Positions 58,331-64,000 of a stretch of 64,000 bases of DNA are shown one piece after another; within the stretch, counting starts at the first letter, position 1; every line of letters starts with the position of its first letter. The notes below the pieces were generated by a model, which was not told the DNA's origin, did no database searches, and saw only the letters and a program-made list of their open reading frames with translations. Source of the DNA: Ruminococcus_C sp963590855 (GTDB lineage Bacteria; Bacillota; Clostridia; Oscillospirales; Ruminococcaceae); contig CAVAQT010000001.1 in assembly GCA_963590855.1 (NCBI GenBank), forward strand, positions 75,418 through 139,417, written 5' to 3'. Position numbers and translations under genes: made by a program.

Positions 58331-58359
58331 ATTATACGATGTTCCGCAGGCAATGTCAA
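58331..58359 (-). promoter_or_regulatory. Promoter of the rnj leader
   Basis: On the - strand TTGACA, 17-base spacer, TATAAT, perfect consensus. Confidence 0.85.
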
Positions 58360-58449
58360 TGGCAAACCAGGAAATTTTGCAATTTTGCCAATTTTGTATG
58401 GCGGTTTTTCCGTAAATTCGGCGAATATCGCAGAGCCGCCGCCTCTTTT

Positions 58450-58472
58450 CACCCATAGATTTTTTCTATGGG
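58450..58472. other. Perfect hairpin upstream of the homocysteine synthase gene
   Basis: ACCCATAGA / TCTATGGGT around a short T loop, just upstream of the predicted promoter. It may be an operator. Confidence 0.4.
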
Positions 58473-58493
58473 TTCTGATCTGAATTTGGCGCC

Positions 58494-58522
58494 TATACAA
58501 TTCGGACAAAATGTGATATAAT
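58494..58522 (+). promoter_or_regulatory. Promoter of the homocysteine synthase gene
   Basis: TATACA, 17-base spacer, TATAAT, 50 bases before the ATG. Confidence 0.6.
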
Positions 58523-58571
58523 AGTACCATCTTTTTTATCATAAAAATACAACACAACGGAGGAATTTCTC

Positions 58572-59858
58572 ATGCAGCCATGCAATCCAAACGCAAAACT
58601 GGAAACCAAATGCCTACACGCCGGCTATACCCCGAAAAACGGCGGCCCGGGCACAGTCCCCATTGTACAGAGCACCACCTATCGCTTTGACAGCACCGAA
58701 AAGGTGGCAGAGCTGTTCGACATGCCCATGGAGCCTATGTACTCCCGCTTCGCCAACCCCACCTGCGACGCCGTAGAGCAGAAGATCGCAGCCCTGGAGG
58801 GCGGCGTAGGCGCAATGCTCACCTCCAGCGGACAGGCGGCTTCTCTGCTGTCCGTGCTGAATCTGTGCAGCGCCGGTGACAGCATCGTCTCCGTCTCCAC
58901 CATCTACGGCGGCACGGTGAACCTGTTTGGCGTCACCCTGAAGCGCTTCGGCATCGAGTGCATCTGGGTCGATCCCCTGGCGGACGAGGAGACCATCTCC
59001 AAGGCGATCCAGCCCAACACCAAGCTGATCTTCGGCGAGACCATCGCCAATCCGGCGCTGACGGTATTCGACATCGAAAAGTTCGCCGGAATCGCCCACG
59101 CGCACCAGATCCCCCTGATCGTGGACAACACCTTTGCCACACCCATCCTCTGCCGCCCCATCGAGTTCGGCGCAGATATCGTCATCCACTCCACCACCAA
59201 GTACATGGACGGCCATGCCCTCCAGTGCGGCGGCGTCATTGTGGACGGCGGCACCTTCGACTGGGAAAAGAGCGGCAAGTTCCCGGATTTCACCGAGCCG
59301 GACGAGAGCTATCACGGCGTGGTTTACACCCGGGAGTTCGGCAAAATGGCGTACATCATCAAGGCGAGAATGCAGCTGATGCGTGACTTCGGCTGCTATC
59401 CGGCGGCGCACTCCGCATTCCTGCTGAATCTGGGATTGGAGACGCTTCCGGTGCGCATGAAGCAGTACTGCGAAAACGCCATGACAGTGGCAAAAATGCT
59501 GAAACAGTCCGACAAGATCGCGTCCGTGACCTATCCTGGTCTGCCGGACGACCCGTATCACAAGCTGGCGGAAAAGTATCTGCCGGACGGTACCTGCGGC
59601 GTTATCTCCATCTCCATCCGCGGCGGCAGAGAGGCGGCTGTCCGGTTCATGGATGCGCTCCAGCTGGCTTCCATCGAAGTCCATGTGGCGGATATCCGCA
59701 CCTGTGTGCTCCACCCGGCATCGGCGACCCACCGCCAGCTCACCGAGGAACAGCTGAAAGCTGCCGGCATCGACGGCGGTCTCATCCGCATCTCCGTGGG
59801 ACTGGAAAACATCGGCGACATTCTCGCAGACCTGCAGCAGGCGCTGGATCAGGTGTAA
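58572..59858 (+). CDS. metY: O-acetylhomoserine aminocarboxypropyltransferase (homocysteine synthase)
   Basis: 428 residues, length of the MetY branch of Cys/Met-metabolism PLP enzymes. ETKCLHAGYTP at the start, YSRFANPTCDAVEQKIAALEGG, FGETIANPALTVFDI, VDNTFATPILCRP and the PLP-binding Lys in HSTTKYMDGHA. Makes homocysteine from O-acetylhomoserine and sulfide; methionine gamma-lyase is the main alternative, but the insertions around DWEKSGKFPDFTEPD favour MetY. ATG after GGAGGAA. No SAM riboswitch is seen upstream. Confidence 0.9.
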   Translation: MQPCNPNAKLETKCLHAGYTPKNGGPGTVPIVQSTTYRFDSTEKVAELFDMPMEPMYSRFANPTCDAVEQKIAALEGGVGAMLTSSGQAASLLSVLNLCSAGDSIVSVSTIYGGTVNLFGVTLKRFGIECIWVDPLADEETISKAIQPNTKLIFGETIANPALTVFDIEKFAGIAHAHQIPLIVDNTFATPILCRPIEFGADIVIHSTTKYMDGHALQCGGVIVDGGTFDWEKSGKFPDFTEPDESYHGVVYTREFGKMAYIIKARMQLMRDFGCYPAAHSAFLLNLGLETLPVRMKQYCENAMTVAKMLKQSDKIASVTYPGLPDDPYHKLAEKYLPDGTCGVISISIRGGREAAVRFMDALQLASIEVHVADIRTCVLHPASATHRQLTEEQLKAAGIDGGLIRISVGLENIGDILADLQQALDQV

Positions 59859-59915
59859 GCGCAACAGTGAAAAATAAATTTGTCGAATAAACGGCAAAAT
59901 TCTGGATGTCGGGGC

Positions 59916-59944
59916 TTGTATTTTTTTTGAAAACATGGTATAAT
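59916..59944 (+). promoter_or_regulatory. Promoter of the acidic Cys-rich protein gene
   Basis: TTGTAT, 17-base spacer, TATAAT, about 95 bases upstream of the ATG. Confidence 0.68.
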
Positions 59945-60036
59945 ATATTTGTAAATCATATCTGTGTTTTCTGCCGCCGGCCCGCCGGAAAACAGGATCT
60001 CTCCAAGATAAGGTGCCGGAGAAAAGAGGTATCGAC

Positions 60037-60429
60037 ATGAAAGGAACGATTATTGCTGCAATGGTCGCAGCCGCTGCTGCCGCTTCGGCAGCCACTGTAT
60101 TTGCACTGAAAAAAGCACACGACAAGAAACTGGAAGACGCCTGCAGCTGTGACGATCTGCCAGAAGGCGGATGCTGCGCCGAGGACGAAGAGGACGACGG
60201 CGATATCTGCGCCTGCGCTGCACCGGATGCAGCAGACGAAGAAGATGCCGCAGAGACCGCGGACACCGCAGCAGAGGACGCCGACGAGGACGACAGCGAG
60301 CCGGCATGCTGCTGCGCCGGCGGCGTATGCTCCATCGATTCCGACGATGACGATGCCGCAGATCAGCCGGCACAGCTCCATATGCCGGAAGCAGACGAGA
60401 GCACAGACGAAACGGAAAAAGAGGACTGA
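60037..60429 (+). CDS. Acidic, cysteine-rich single-TM protein
   Basis: 130 residues from the ATG at 60037 (GAGG site). One N-terminal Ala-rich membrane helix (about 3-22), then a very acidic domain with three cysteine clusters (CSCDDLPEGGCC, ICACA, ACCCAGGVC) separated by Asp/Glu/Ala runs. The clusters could bind metal or form disulfides. No family recognised. Single-gene unit with promoter and terminator, so it is likely real despite low complexity. Confidence 0.78.
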   Translation: MKGTIIAAMVAAAAAASAATVFALKKAHDKKLEDACSCDDLPEGGCCAEDEEDDGDICACAAPDAADEEDAAETADTAAEDADEDDSEPACCCAGGVCSIDSDDDDAADQPAQLHMPEADESTDETEKED

Positions 60430-60453
60430 CCTTTTACAGGGACAGCCCTGTTC

Positions 60454-60500
60454 AAAAAAGAAAGCACTTCTGCGGCATGACACCGCGGAAGTGCTTTTTT
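60454..60500. terminator. Bidirectional terminator
   Basis: AAAGCACTTCTGCGG / CCGCGGAAGTGCTTTTTTG between the Cys-rich gene and the HTH regulator. Confidence 0.9.
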
Positions 60501-60522
60501 GTTTCGGGATGATCCCCTGCAT

Positions 60523-61122
60523 TCAGCCGCGCAGACGCGGAAGCGGCAGGCGGAACAAGCCGTGCTGGTTGCAGCAGGCGTAGAGCCAGCCTCTGCCCCT
60601 TGCCGAGAGACGGGTCTCCGGTTCCTGCTCCGGATAGAGCTTCACCAGAGTCACGCGCTCCGGGGTCACGGCGGCGAAAAACGAGATAAAGTGGGTTTTC
60701 GTCATGGGATGCGCCATGCGGACGTAGTATTCTCCATCCATGGGCGTGACCAGGATGTCGTGGGCTGCGTCGGGCGCTTCGGCTTCCAGAGGCGGTAGCG
60801 AAATGCCGCAGCAGTGGAACGCAGCCTCACCGGCGGCGGAGATCACATTGCCGCACACCGGGCAGACGTAAAACCGGGTTTTCAGCATATTGCCGGTGCG
60901 GTTCTGGTTCACGATCTCTGTCCCGGAAAACAGCTCCGGCACGGAAACGCGCAGCGCCTGCGCCAGCGGTTCTAACAGGGTAATGTCCGGCAGCCCCTTT
61001 CCGGTCTCCCACTTGGAAACGGTCTTGTCGCTGATGTACAGCTGTTCCGCCAGCTGTTTTTGCGTCATGCCGCGCTTTTCCCGCAGCATCTGGATGGTCT
61101 GTCCGGTCACATAAGGGTTCAT
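60523..61122 (-). CDS. HTH (XRE) regulator with desulfoferrodoxin-like C-terminal domain
   Basis: 199 residues from the ATG at 61122 (AAAGGAGG site). N-terminal XRE helix-turn-helix (about 8-65: REKRGMTQKQLAEQLYISDK, TVSKWETGKGLPDI). Residues about 85-199 resemble a superoxide reductase/desulfoferrodoxin: a Cys site VCPVCGNVI...CCGI, then RMAHPMTKTHFISFF (paired His as in SOR HPM-xxx-HyI) and a final CCNQHGLF matching the SOR CNxHG iron ligands. This suggests an iron-containing, superoxide- or redox-sensing regulator. Own promoter; facing an unrelated gene. Confidence 0.85.
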   Translation of the reverse strand: MNPYVTGQTIQMLREKRGMTQKQLAEQLYISDKTVSKWETGKGLPDITLLEPLAQALRVSVPELFSGTEIVNQNRTGNMLKTRFYVCPVCGNVISAAGEAAFHCCGISLPPLEAEAPDAAHDILVTPMDGEYYVRMAHPMTKTHFISFFAAVTPERVTLVKLYPEQEPETRLSARGRGWLYACCNQHGLFRLPLPRLRG

Positions 61123-61168
61123 AAACATTTCCTCCTTTGGTTTTATCATGCGTCGATCAACAGTATCC

Positions 61169-61197
61169 AGTATAGCAGAGTTTCTGGGGTTTGACAA
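61169..61197 (-). promoter_or_regulatory. Promoter of the HTH-desulfoferrodoxin gene
   Basis: On the - strand TTGTCA, 17-base spacer, TATACT. The leader is about 45 nt. Confidence 0.7.
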
Positions 61198-61237
61198 CCT
61201 ACGCTGCGTGGAGTGGGGAAAATGCTTACCCAATCCA

Positions 61238-61272
61238 AAAAGGCACTCTGCAAAACGCAGAATGCCCTTTTT
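61238..61272 (-). terminator. Terminator of tyrS
   Basis: AAAAAGGCACTCTGC / GCAGAATGCCCTTTTT; T run on the - strand. Confidence 0.88.
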
Positions 61273-61291
61273 CGTTGGAAATACGGGGATC

Positions 61292-62512
61292 TTAGTCCTC
61301 CACAACCACCTTGTGGAATACCTTCTTGCCCTTTCGCAGAATGGTCTCTGCCTCCGGATAGATCACGCTCTTGGGGTCGGTGATCTTGGTGTCATTCACA
61401 GAGACACCGCCCTGCTGTACCAGACGGCGCGCTTCGCCGTTGGACGGGGACAGGCCGCAGCGTACCATCAGGGTCAGGATGCCGATGCCGCCGTCGGTGA
61501 GATCCTCTGCTTTCAGCACCGTGGTGGGCATATTGGCATTGTCTCCGCCGCCGCCAAAGACAGCCTTTGCCGCAGCCTGCGCCTTGTCTGCCTCTTCCTT
61601 GCCGTGCACCAGCTCGGTCAGTTCGTATGCCAGCAGTTCCTTTGCCTGGTTCAGCTGCTGTCCCTCCAGGGTACGCTCCATCTCTTCGATCTGCTCGATG
61701 GGCACAAATGTCAGAAGCTTCAGGCACTTGATGACATCCTGGTCGGAGACATTCCGCCAGTACTGGTAGAACTCGTACGGTGTGGTCTTTTCCGCATCCA
61801 GCCATACTGCGCCCTTTTCGGTCTTGCCCATCTTCTTGCCCTCGGAGTTCAGCAGCAGGGTGATGGTCATGGCGTAAGCGTCCTTGCCCAGCTTCCGGCG
61901 GATCAGCTCGGTGCCGCCCAGCATATTTGCCCACTGGTCATCGCCGCCGAACTGCATGTTGCAGCCGTAATCCTGGAACAGCTTGTAGAAGTCATAGCTC
62001 TGCATAATCATGTAGTTAAATTCCAGGAAGGTCAGACCGCGTTCCATGCGCTGCTTATAGCACTCGTGGGAGAGCATCCGGTTGACGCTGAAATGCGCGC
62101 CCACATCCCGGAGCACGTCCACATAGTTCAGATCCAGCAGCCAGTCGCCGTTGTTCACGATGATCGCCTTGTCTTCCGAAAAGTCGATGAAACGGCTCAT
62201 CTGCTTCTTGAAGCAGTCTACGTTGTGCTGGATGGTTTCCTTGGTCATCATCTTGCGCATATCGGTCTTGCCGGAGGGGTCGCCGATCATTGCCGTGCCG
62301 CCGCCGATGAGAACGATGGGCTTGTTGCCTGCCATCTGGAGACGCTTCATCAGACACAGCGCCATAAAGTGGCCAACGTGCAGGCTGTCTGCGGTGGGGT
62401 CAAAGCCGATATAAAAGGTTGCCTTTCCGGCATTCACCAGTTCTTCGATCTCCTTTTCGTCGGTCATCTGGGCGATGAGTCCCCGCCGTTTCAGTTCTTC
62501 AAATACTGTCAT
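61292..62512 (-). CDS. tyrS: Tyrosine--tRNA ligase
   Basis: 406 residues from the ATG at 62512 (AGAGGGAAA site); upstream in-frame codons belong to the T-box terminator. Class I synthetase: HIGH-equivalent FDPTADSLHVGHFMAL, tyrosine-binding YMIMQSYDFYKLF and GGDDQWANMLGG, and KMGKTEKGAVWLDAEKT (KMSKS equivalent, reading KMGKT). C-terminal S4 domain (GEARRLVQQGGVSVNDTKI). Controlled by the canonical T-box leader upstream. Confidence 0.97.
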   Translation of the reverse strand: MTVFEELKRRGLIAQMTDEKEIEELVNAGKATFYIGFDPTADSLHVGHFMALCLMKRLQMAGNKPIVLIGGGTAMIGDPSGKTDMRKMMTKETIQHNVDCFKKQMSRFIDFSEDKAIIVNNGDWLLDLNYVDVLRDVGAHFSVNRMLSHECYKQRMERGLTFLEFNYMIMQSYDFYKLFQDYGCNMQFGGDDQWANMLGGTELIRRKLGKDAYAMTITLLLNSEGKKMGKTEKGAVWLDAEKTTPYEFYQYWRNVSDQDVIKCLKLLTFVPIEQIEEMERTLEGQQLNQAKELLAYELTELVHGKEEADKAQAAAKAVFGGGGDNANMPTTVLKAEDLTDGGIGILTLMVRCGLSPSNGEARRLVQQGGVSVNDTKITDPKSVIYPEAETILRKGKKVFHKVVVED

Positions 62513-62800
62513 GTTCTTTCCCTCTTTCCCCGGAGGTACAAAAAAGCCCTCCGGAAACAATTTTTCCAGAGGACGATGTTTTCACCGTGGTACCACCTCA
62601 ATTTATCGGAGGAGCAGCCGCCCGTCCGACCTCAAAGACGCTGTAACGGGCGTACCCGGATTTTTCTACCCACAAGGCTGCTTCAAAAAATCTGCTCCCA
62701 GGTGTATTCTCTGCGGTGCCGCTCCTCCGTTCCACCACCCCGGAGGCTCTCTGTGCCGGCACGGATGCAGATACTTCTCCTGTTCCGCGCATTTCATAAT
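62513..62800 (-). promoter_or_regulatory. T-box leader of tyrS
   Basis: Canonical T-box: AGAAGTATC near the 5' end, CACAGAGAGCCTCCGG stem I with GAGAATACACCTGGGAG carrying a TAC tyrosine specifier, T-box core GAGGTGGTACCACGG (62585-62599) and terminator CCTCTGGAAA/TTTCCGGAGGG then T6 (62540-62573). Uncharged tRNA-Tyr should stabilise the antiterminator. Confidence 0.93.
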
Positions 62801-62806
62801 GTGTTT

Positions 62807-62835
62807 ATCATACCATATTGCCCGGCAGTTGTCAA
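62807..62835 (-). promoter_or_regulatory. Promoter of the tyrS leader
   Basis: On the - strand TTGACA, 17-base spacer, TATGAT. Confidence 0.82.
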
Positions 62836-62866
62836 GGGATTTTTCAGTAAAAAATCCGGGCAGCCA

Positions 62867-62933
62867 CTTGACAAATCCAAAGAAATCGCTTATAATAGAA
62901 ATAGAAAGAGTGTACCAGTAGACGGTTTGCTCC
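62867..62933 (+). repeat. Direct repeat copy 1 (promoter plus 5' part of short RNA)
   Basis: About 67 bases, from CTTGACAAATCC to GACGGTTTGCTCCC, found again at 63200-63267 with only two base differences (TG/CA in GAG-TG/CA-TACC). Confidence 0.92.
62868..62896 (+). promoter_or_regulatory. Promoter of short RNA B1
   Basis: TTGACA, 17-base spacer, TATAAT; identical to the promoter at 63201-63229. Confidence 0.85.
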
Positions 62934-62995
62934 CGATAAGCGTTTTTATTATTAAAATAGCCGCCTTATGGGAAGATGGGCGGCTATTTCTTTTT
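62903..62995 (+). ncRNA. Candidate antitoxin RNA B1
   Basis: About 93 nt from a consensus promoter to a terminator (AAATAGCCGCC / GGCGGCTATTT, 62955-62989, then CTTTTT). No ORF. Its 3' part is antisense to the last codons and 3' end of the convergent 31-residue ORF, and its TTTGCTCCC can pair with that ORF's GGGAG ribosome-binding site. Confidence 0.72.
62955..62995. terminator. Terminator shared by RNA B1 and the 31-residue ORF mRNA
   Basis: An 11-bp stem with 13-base loop; T run on the + strand, weaker TTTTAATAAT on the - strand. The UAG stop of the peptide is inside the stem. Confidence 0.78.
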
Positions 62996-63079
62996 ACGTT
63001 TGAAACTTAAGTACGCAAGATACGCCTTAAACACATCGCAAACCATGCTGATGCACTTGACAAGAATGTCCAGTTCCAT
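62984..63079 (-). CDS. 31-residue hydrophobic/basic peptide, candidate type I toxin (locus B)
   Basis: ATG at 63079, GGGAG 9 bases upstream, stop TAG at 62984-62986 within the shared terminator. MELDILVKCISMVCDVF then KAYLAYLSFKRKKK: one membrane-type helix with a strongly basic tail, a typical type I toxin design. Own promoter (63147-63176) and a leader of about 60 nt in which CGCTCCC GGAA GGGAGTG hides the ribosome-binding site. Flanked by two near-identical short RNA genes. Toxicity is inferred only from architecture. Confidence 0.7.
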   Translation of the reverse strand: MELDILVKCISMVCDVFKAYLAYLSFKRKKK

Positions 63080-63086
63080 TCGCAAT

Positions 63087-63104
63087 CACTCCCTTCCGGG
63101 AGCG
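63087..63104 (-). promoter_or_regulatory. Ribosome-binding-site hairpin of the 31-residue peptide
   Basis: GCTCCC pairs with GGGAGT around a GGAA loop, covering the Shine-Dalgarno. The upstream leader (GCATACC...ACGGT...GCTCCC) repeats, in the same sense, the motif of the two short RNAs. Confidence 0.55.
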
Positions 63105-63146
63105 TGGATTCACCGCCTACCGTTTTTCGGTATGCCCTTAACACTT

Positions 63147-63176
63147 ATTATAGCACAGATCGACACAATCTGTCAA
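63147..63176 (-). promoter_or_regulatory. Promoter of the 31-residue peptide mRNA
   Basis: On the - strand TTGACA, 18-base spacer, TATAAT; predicted start near 63140. Confidence 0.82.
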
Positions 63177-63199
63177 GTTGTACAAATTGCAGTTTTCCG

Positions 63200-63267
63200 C
63201 TTGACAAATCCAAAGAAATCGCTTATAATAGAAATAGAAAGAGCATACCAGTAGACGGTTTGCTCCC
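63200..63267 (+). repeat. Direct repeat copy 2
   Basis: Near-identical to 62867-62933. Confidence 0.92.
63201..63229 (+). promoter_or_regulatory. Promoter of short RNA B2
   Basis: TTGACA, 17-base spacer, TATAAT. Confidence 0.85.
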
Positions 63268-63327
63268 AAGGGTTACTATATGAAAAAATAGCCGCCTTAT
63301 GTGAGAGTTGGGCGGCTATTTCTTTTT
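63236..63327 (+). ncRNA. Candidate antitoxin RNA B2
   Basis: About 92 nt, with a terminator of the same stem as B1 (63286-63296 / 63311-63321, then CTTTTT). The middle (CCCAAGGGTTACTATATG) differs from B1. No convergent ORF, so it would have to act in trans. Confidence 0.68.
63286..63327 (+). terminator. Terminator of short RNA B2
   Basis: AAATAGCCGCC / GGCGGCTATTT then CTTTTT; paralogue of 62955-62995. Confidence 0.85.
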
Positions 63328-63345
63328 GCATCTGCAAAATCGCTC

Positions 63346-63375
63346 TTGACACGGCGCAGTTCCAGTGCTATAATA
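63346..63375 (+). promoter_or_regulatory. Promoter of tRNA-Ala
   Basis: TTGACA, 18-base spacer, TATAAT, about 10 bases upstream of the mature tRNA. Confidence 0.82.
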
Positions 63376-63385
63376 AAGGCATACG

Positions 63386-63461
63386 GGGCATTAGCGCAGT
63401 TGGGAGCGCGTCACATTCGCATTGTGAAGGCCAGGGGTTCGACTCCCCTATGCTCCACCAA
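63386..63461 (+). tRNA. tRNA-Ala (CGC anticodon)
   Basis: 76 bases including an encoded CCA. Acceptor GGGGCAT / ATGCTCC with the G3-U70 wobble pair that marks alanine tRNAs; D arm GCGC..GCGC; anticodon stem TCACA / TGTGA with loop TTCGCAT (anticodon CGC, reads GCG); T arm AGGGG TTCGACT CCCCT. Preceded by a consensus promoter. Confidence 0.95.
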
Positions 63462-63527
63462 AACAATATTACACAAAACCCTACTACTTTGTAGGTGGCT
63501 TTGCCATTACGGTTTGGCTGTAACATC

Positions 63528-63573
63528 AAAACCAAAGAACCAGAGAATTTTATGTTCTCTGGTTCTTTGGTTT
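63528..63573 (-). terminator. Strong terminator of the AT-rich gene remnant
   Basis: A 19-bp stem AAACCAAAGAACCAGAGAA / TTCTCTGGTTCTTTGGTTT; on the - strand TTTTGATG follows. The stop codon of the remnant is at its edge. Confidence 0.85.
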
Positions 63574-63793
63574 ATATTGTCATATTATTATTGTCTTCAA
63601 ACCTTTCAAGAGCATCCAACACAGCATAGTACACCATTTCATCAGGACTATATTTATTATTTTTGAATATAGAATTGCCTGAATGATTAAAATGCTCCAA
63701 AATCGCAGCGGCACAGTTTGCACTTCTGTTATGTCCTACTACAGCAGAGTATTTTGGAGAACCATTGTCAAAAGGTTTTTGAATTGATTTTCT
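63572..63793 (-). pseudogene. AT-rich gene remnant, C-terminal part
   Basis: An open frame without a usable start: RKSIQKPFDNGSPKYSAVVG, then HNRSANCAAAILEHFNHSG and a helical end (DEMVYYAVLDALERFEDNNN). In-frame stop just upstream, and a different frame is open beyond it, which suggests one gene broken by a frameshift or two decayed genes. Base composition is far more AT-rich than the rest of the window. Function not recognised. Confidence 0.55.
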
Positions 63794-63810
63794 TTAATGA
63801 ATTGATATTA

Positions 63811-64000
63811 TCATAATCTGAAATATGCTTCTTCAGCACAATAGAAACTTCCGTCTTCTTTAAGAAGAAATCCTTTTATGCGGTTGAATACATCTTCGGG
63901 TGTGTCATTTTCAAAATCATACCATATCGTACCACTTCTAAAATCCGTCAATACATTTTGTTTCGCCTTTACATTAATGATATCTTCAATCGCATAATAC
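63811..64000 (-). pseudogene. AT-rich gene remnant, upstream part (partial at window edge)
   Basis: Open from the window edge to TGA at 63811: YYAIEDIINVKAKQNVLTDF, then RSGTIWYDFENDTPEDVFNR and LKEDGSFYCAEEAYFRL. Followed 18 bases later by the out-of-frame part 63572-63793. It could instead be a complete C-terminus of its own gene. AT-rich, just beyond a tRNA gene, which fits acquired DNA. Confidence 0.5.

Noticed and set aside
62976..63254. A 92-residue + strand ORF across locus B
   Set aside because: It is antisense to the 31-residue peptide and crosses a terminator and two promoters. There is no ribosome-binding site.

Overview
The window is chromosomal DNA of a low-oxygen gut Firmicute, most likely Ruminococcus or a close Oscillospiraceae relative. 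Evidence: Firmicute-type gene orders (rimP-nusA-ylxR; rnj-gdpP-rplI-dnaB-tilS-ftsH), T-box leaders on pheS and tyrS, a CIRCE element, a rubredoxin-first rubrerythrin, Thr-rich linkers, and surface proteins ending in dockerin-like modules. GC is moderately high except for an AT-rich right edge. The genus is an inference from gene content, not from a marker gene.

Layout. 1-3.2 kb: transcription/translation factors (ylxR partial, nusA, rimP), a 44-residue small protein and class II aldolase. 3.5-8.7 kb: glycogen branching enzyme, a lipoprotein, NAD(P)HX dehydratase, a compact type I toxin-antitoxin-like locus (6.98-7.42 kb) and small membrane proteins. 8.75-12.6 kb: pheS-pheT behind a T-box-like leader. 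12.8-20 kb: a cell-surface block with a GH25 lysozyme, a class B sortase, a BspA-type leucine-rich-repeat protein with dockerin, and an ECF sigma factor with its membrane partner. 20.7-33.8 kb: flippase, purine nucleoside phosphorylase, Ogt, a large Sel1-repeat protein, rubrerythrin, a Wzz-like protein, GIY-YIG protein, Fur-family regulator, cyclophilin, a cytidylate-kinase-like protein and small membrane proteins. 33.9-40.7 kb: recD2-mreB, a CIRCE-preceded Hsp20 pair and asnB. 40.7-47 kb: a second LRR-dockerin protein, ftsH, a polytopic membrane protein and luxS. 47-48.4 kb: duplicated non-coding repeats and a phage-type orphan gene. 48.4-58.4 kb: one long leftward operon, rnj-gdpP-rplI-dnaB-tilS-ftsH, behind a structured leader of about 570 nt. 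58.5-64 kb: homocysteine synthase, an acidic Cys-rich membrane protein, an HTH regulator with a desulfoferrodoxin-like C-terminal half, tyrS with a canonical T-box, a second type I toxin-antitoxin-like locus, tRNA-Ala(CGC) and an AT-rich decayed gene.

Most notable: two unrelated-looking loci (6985-7423 and 62868-63327) share one architecture. Each has a tiny hydrophobic peptide with its Shine-Dalgarno in a hairpin, a short RNA transcribed convergently onto a shared terminator from a near-consensus promoter, and a second copy of that short RNA nearby. In the first locus the short RNA begins with a segment antisense to the peptide's ribosome-binding site. This is the arrangement of Fst/par-type type I toxin-antitoxin systems, but neither peptide is one I recognise.
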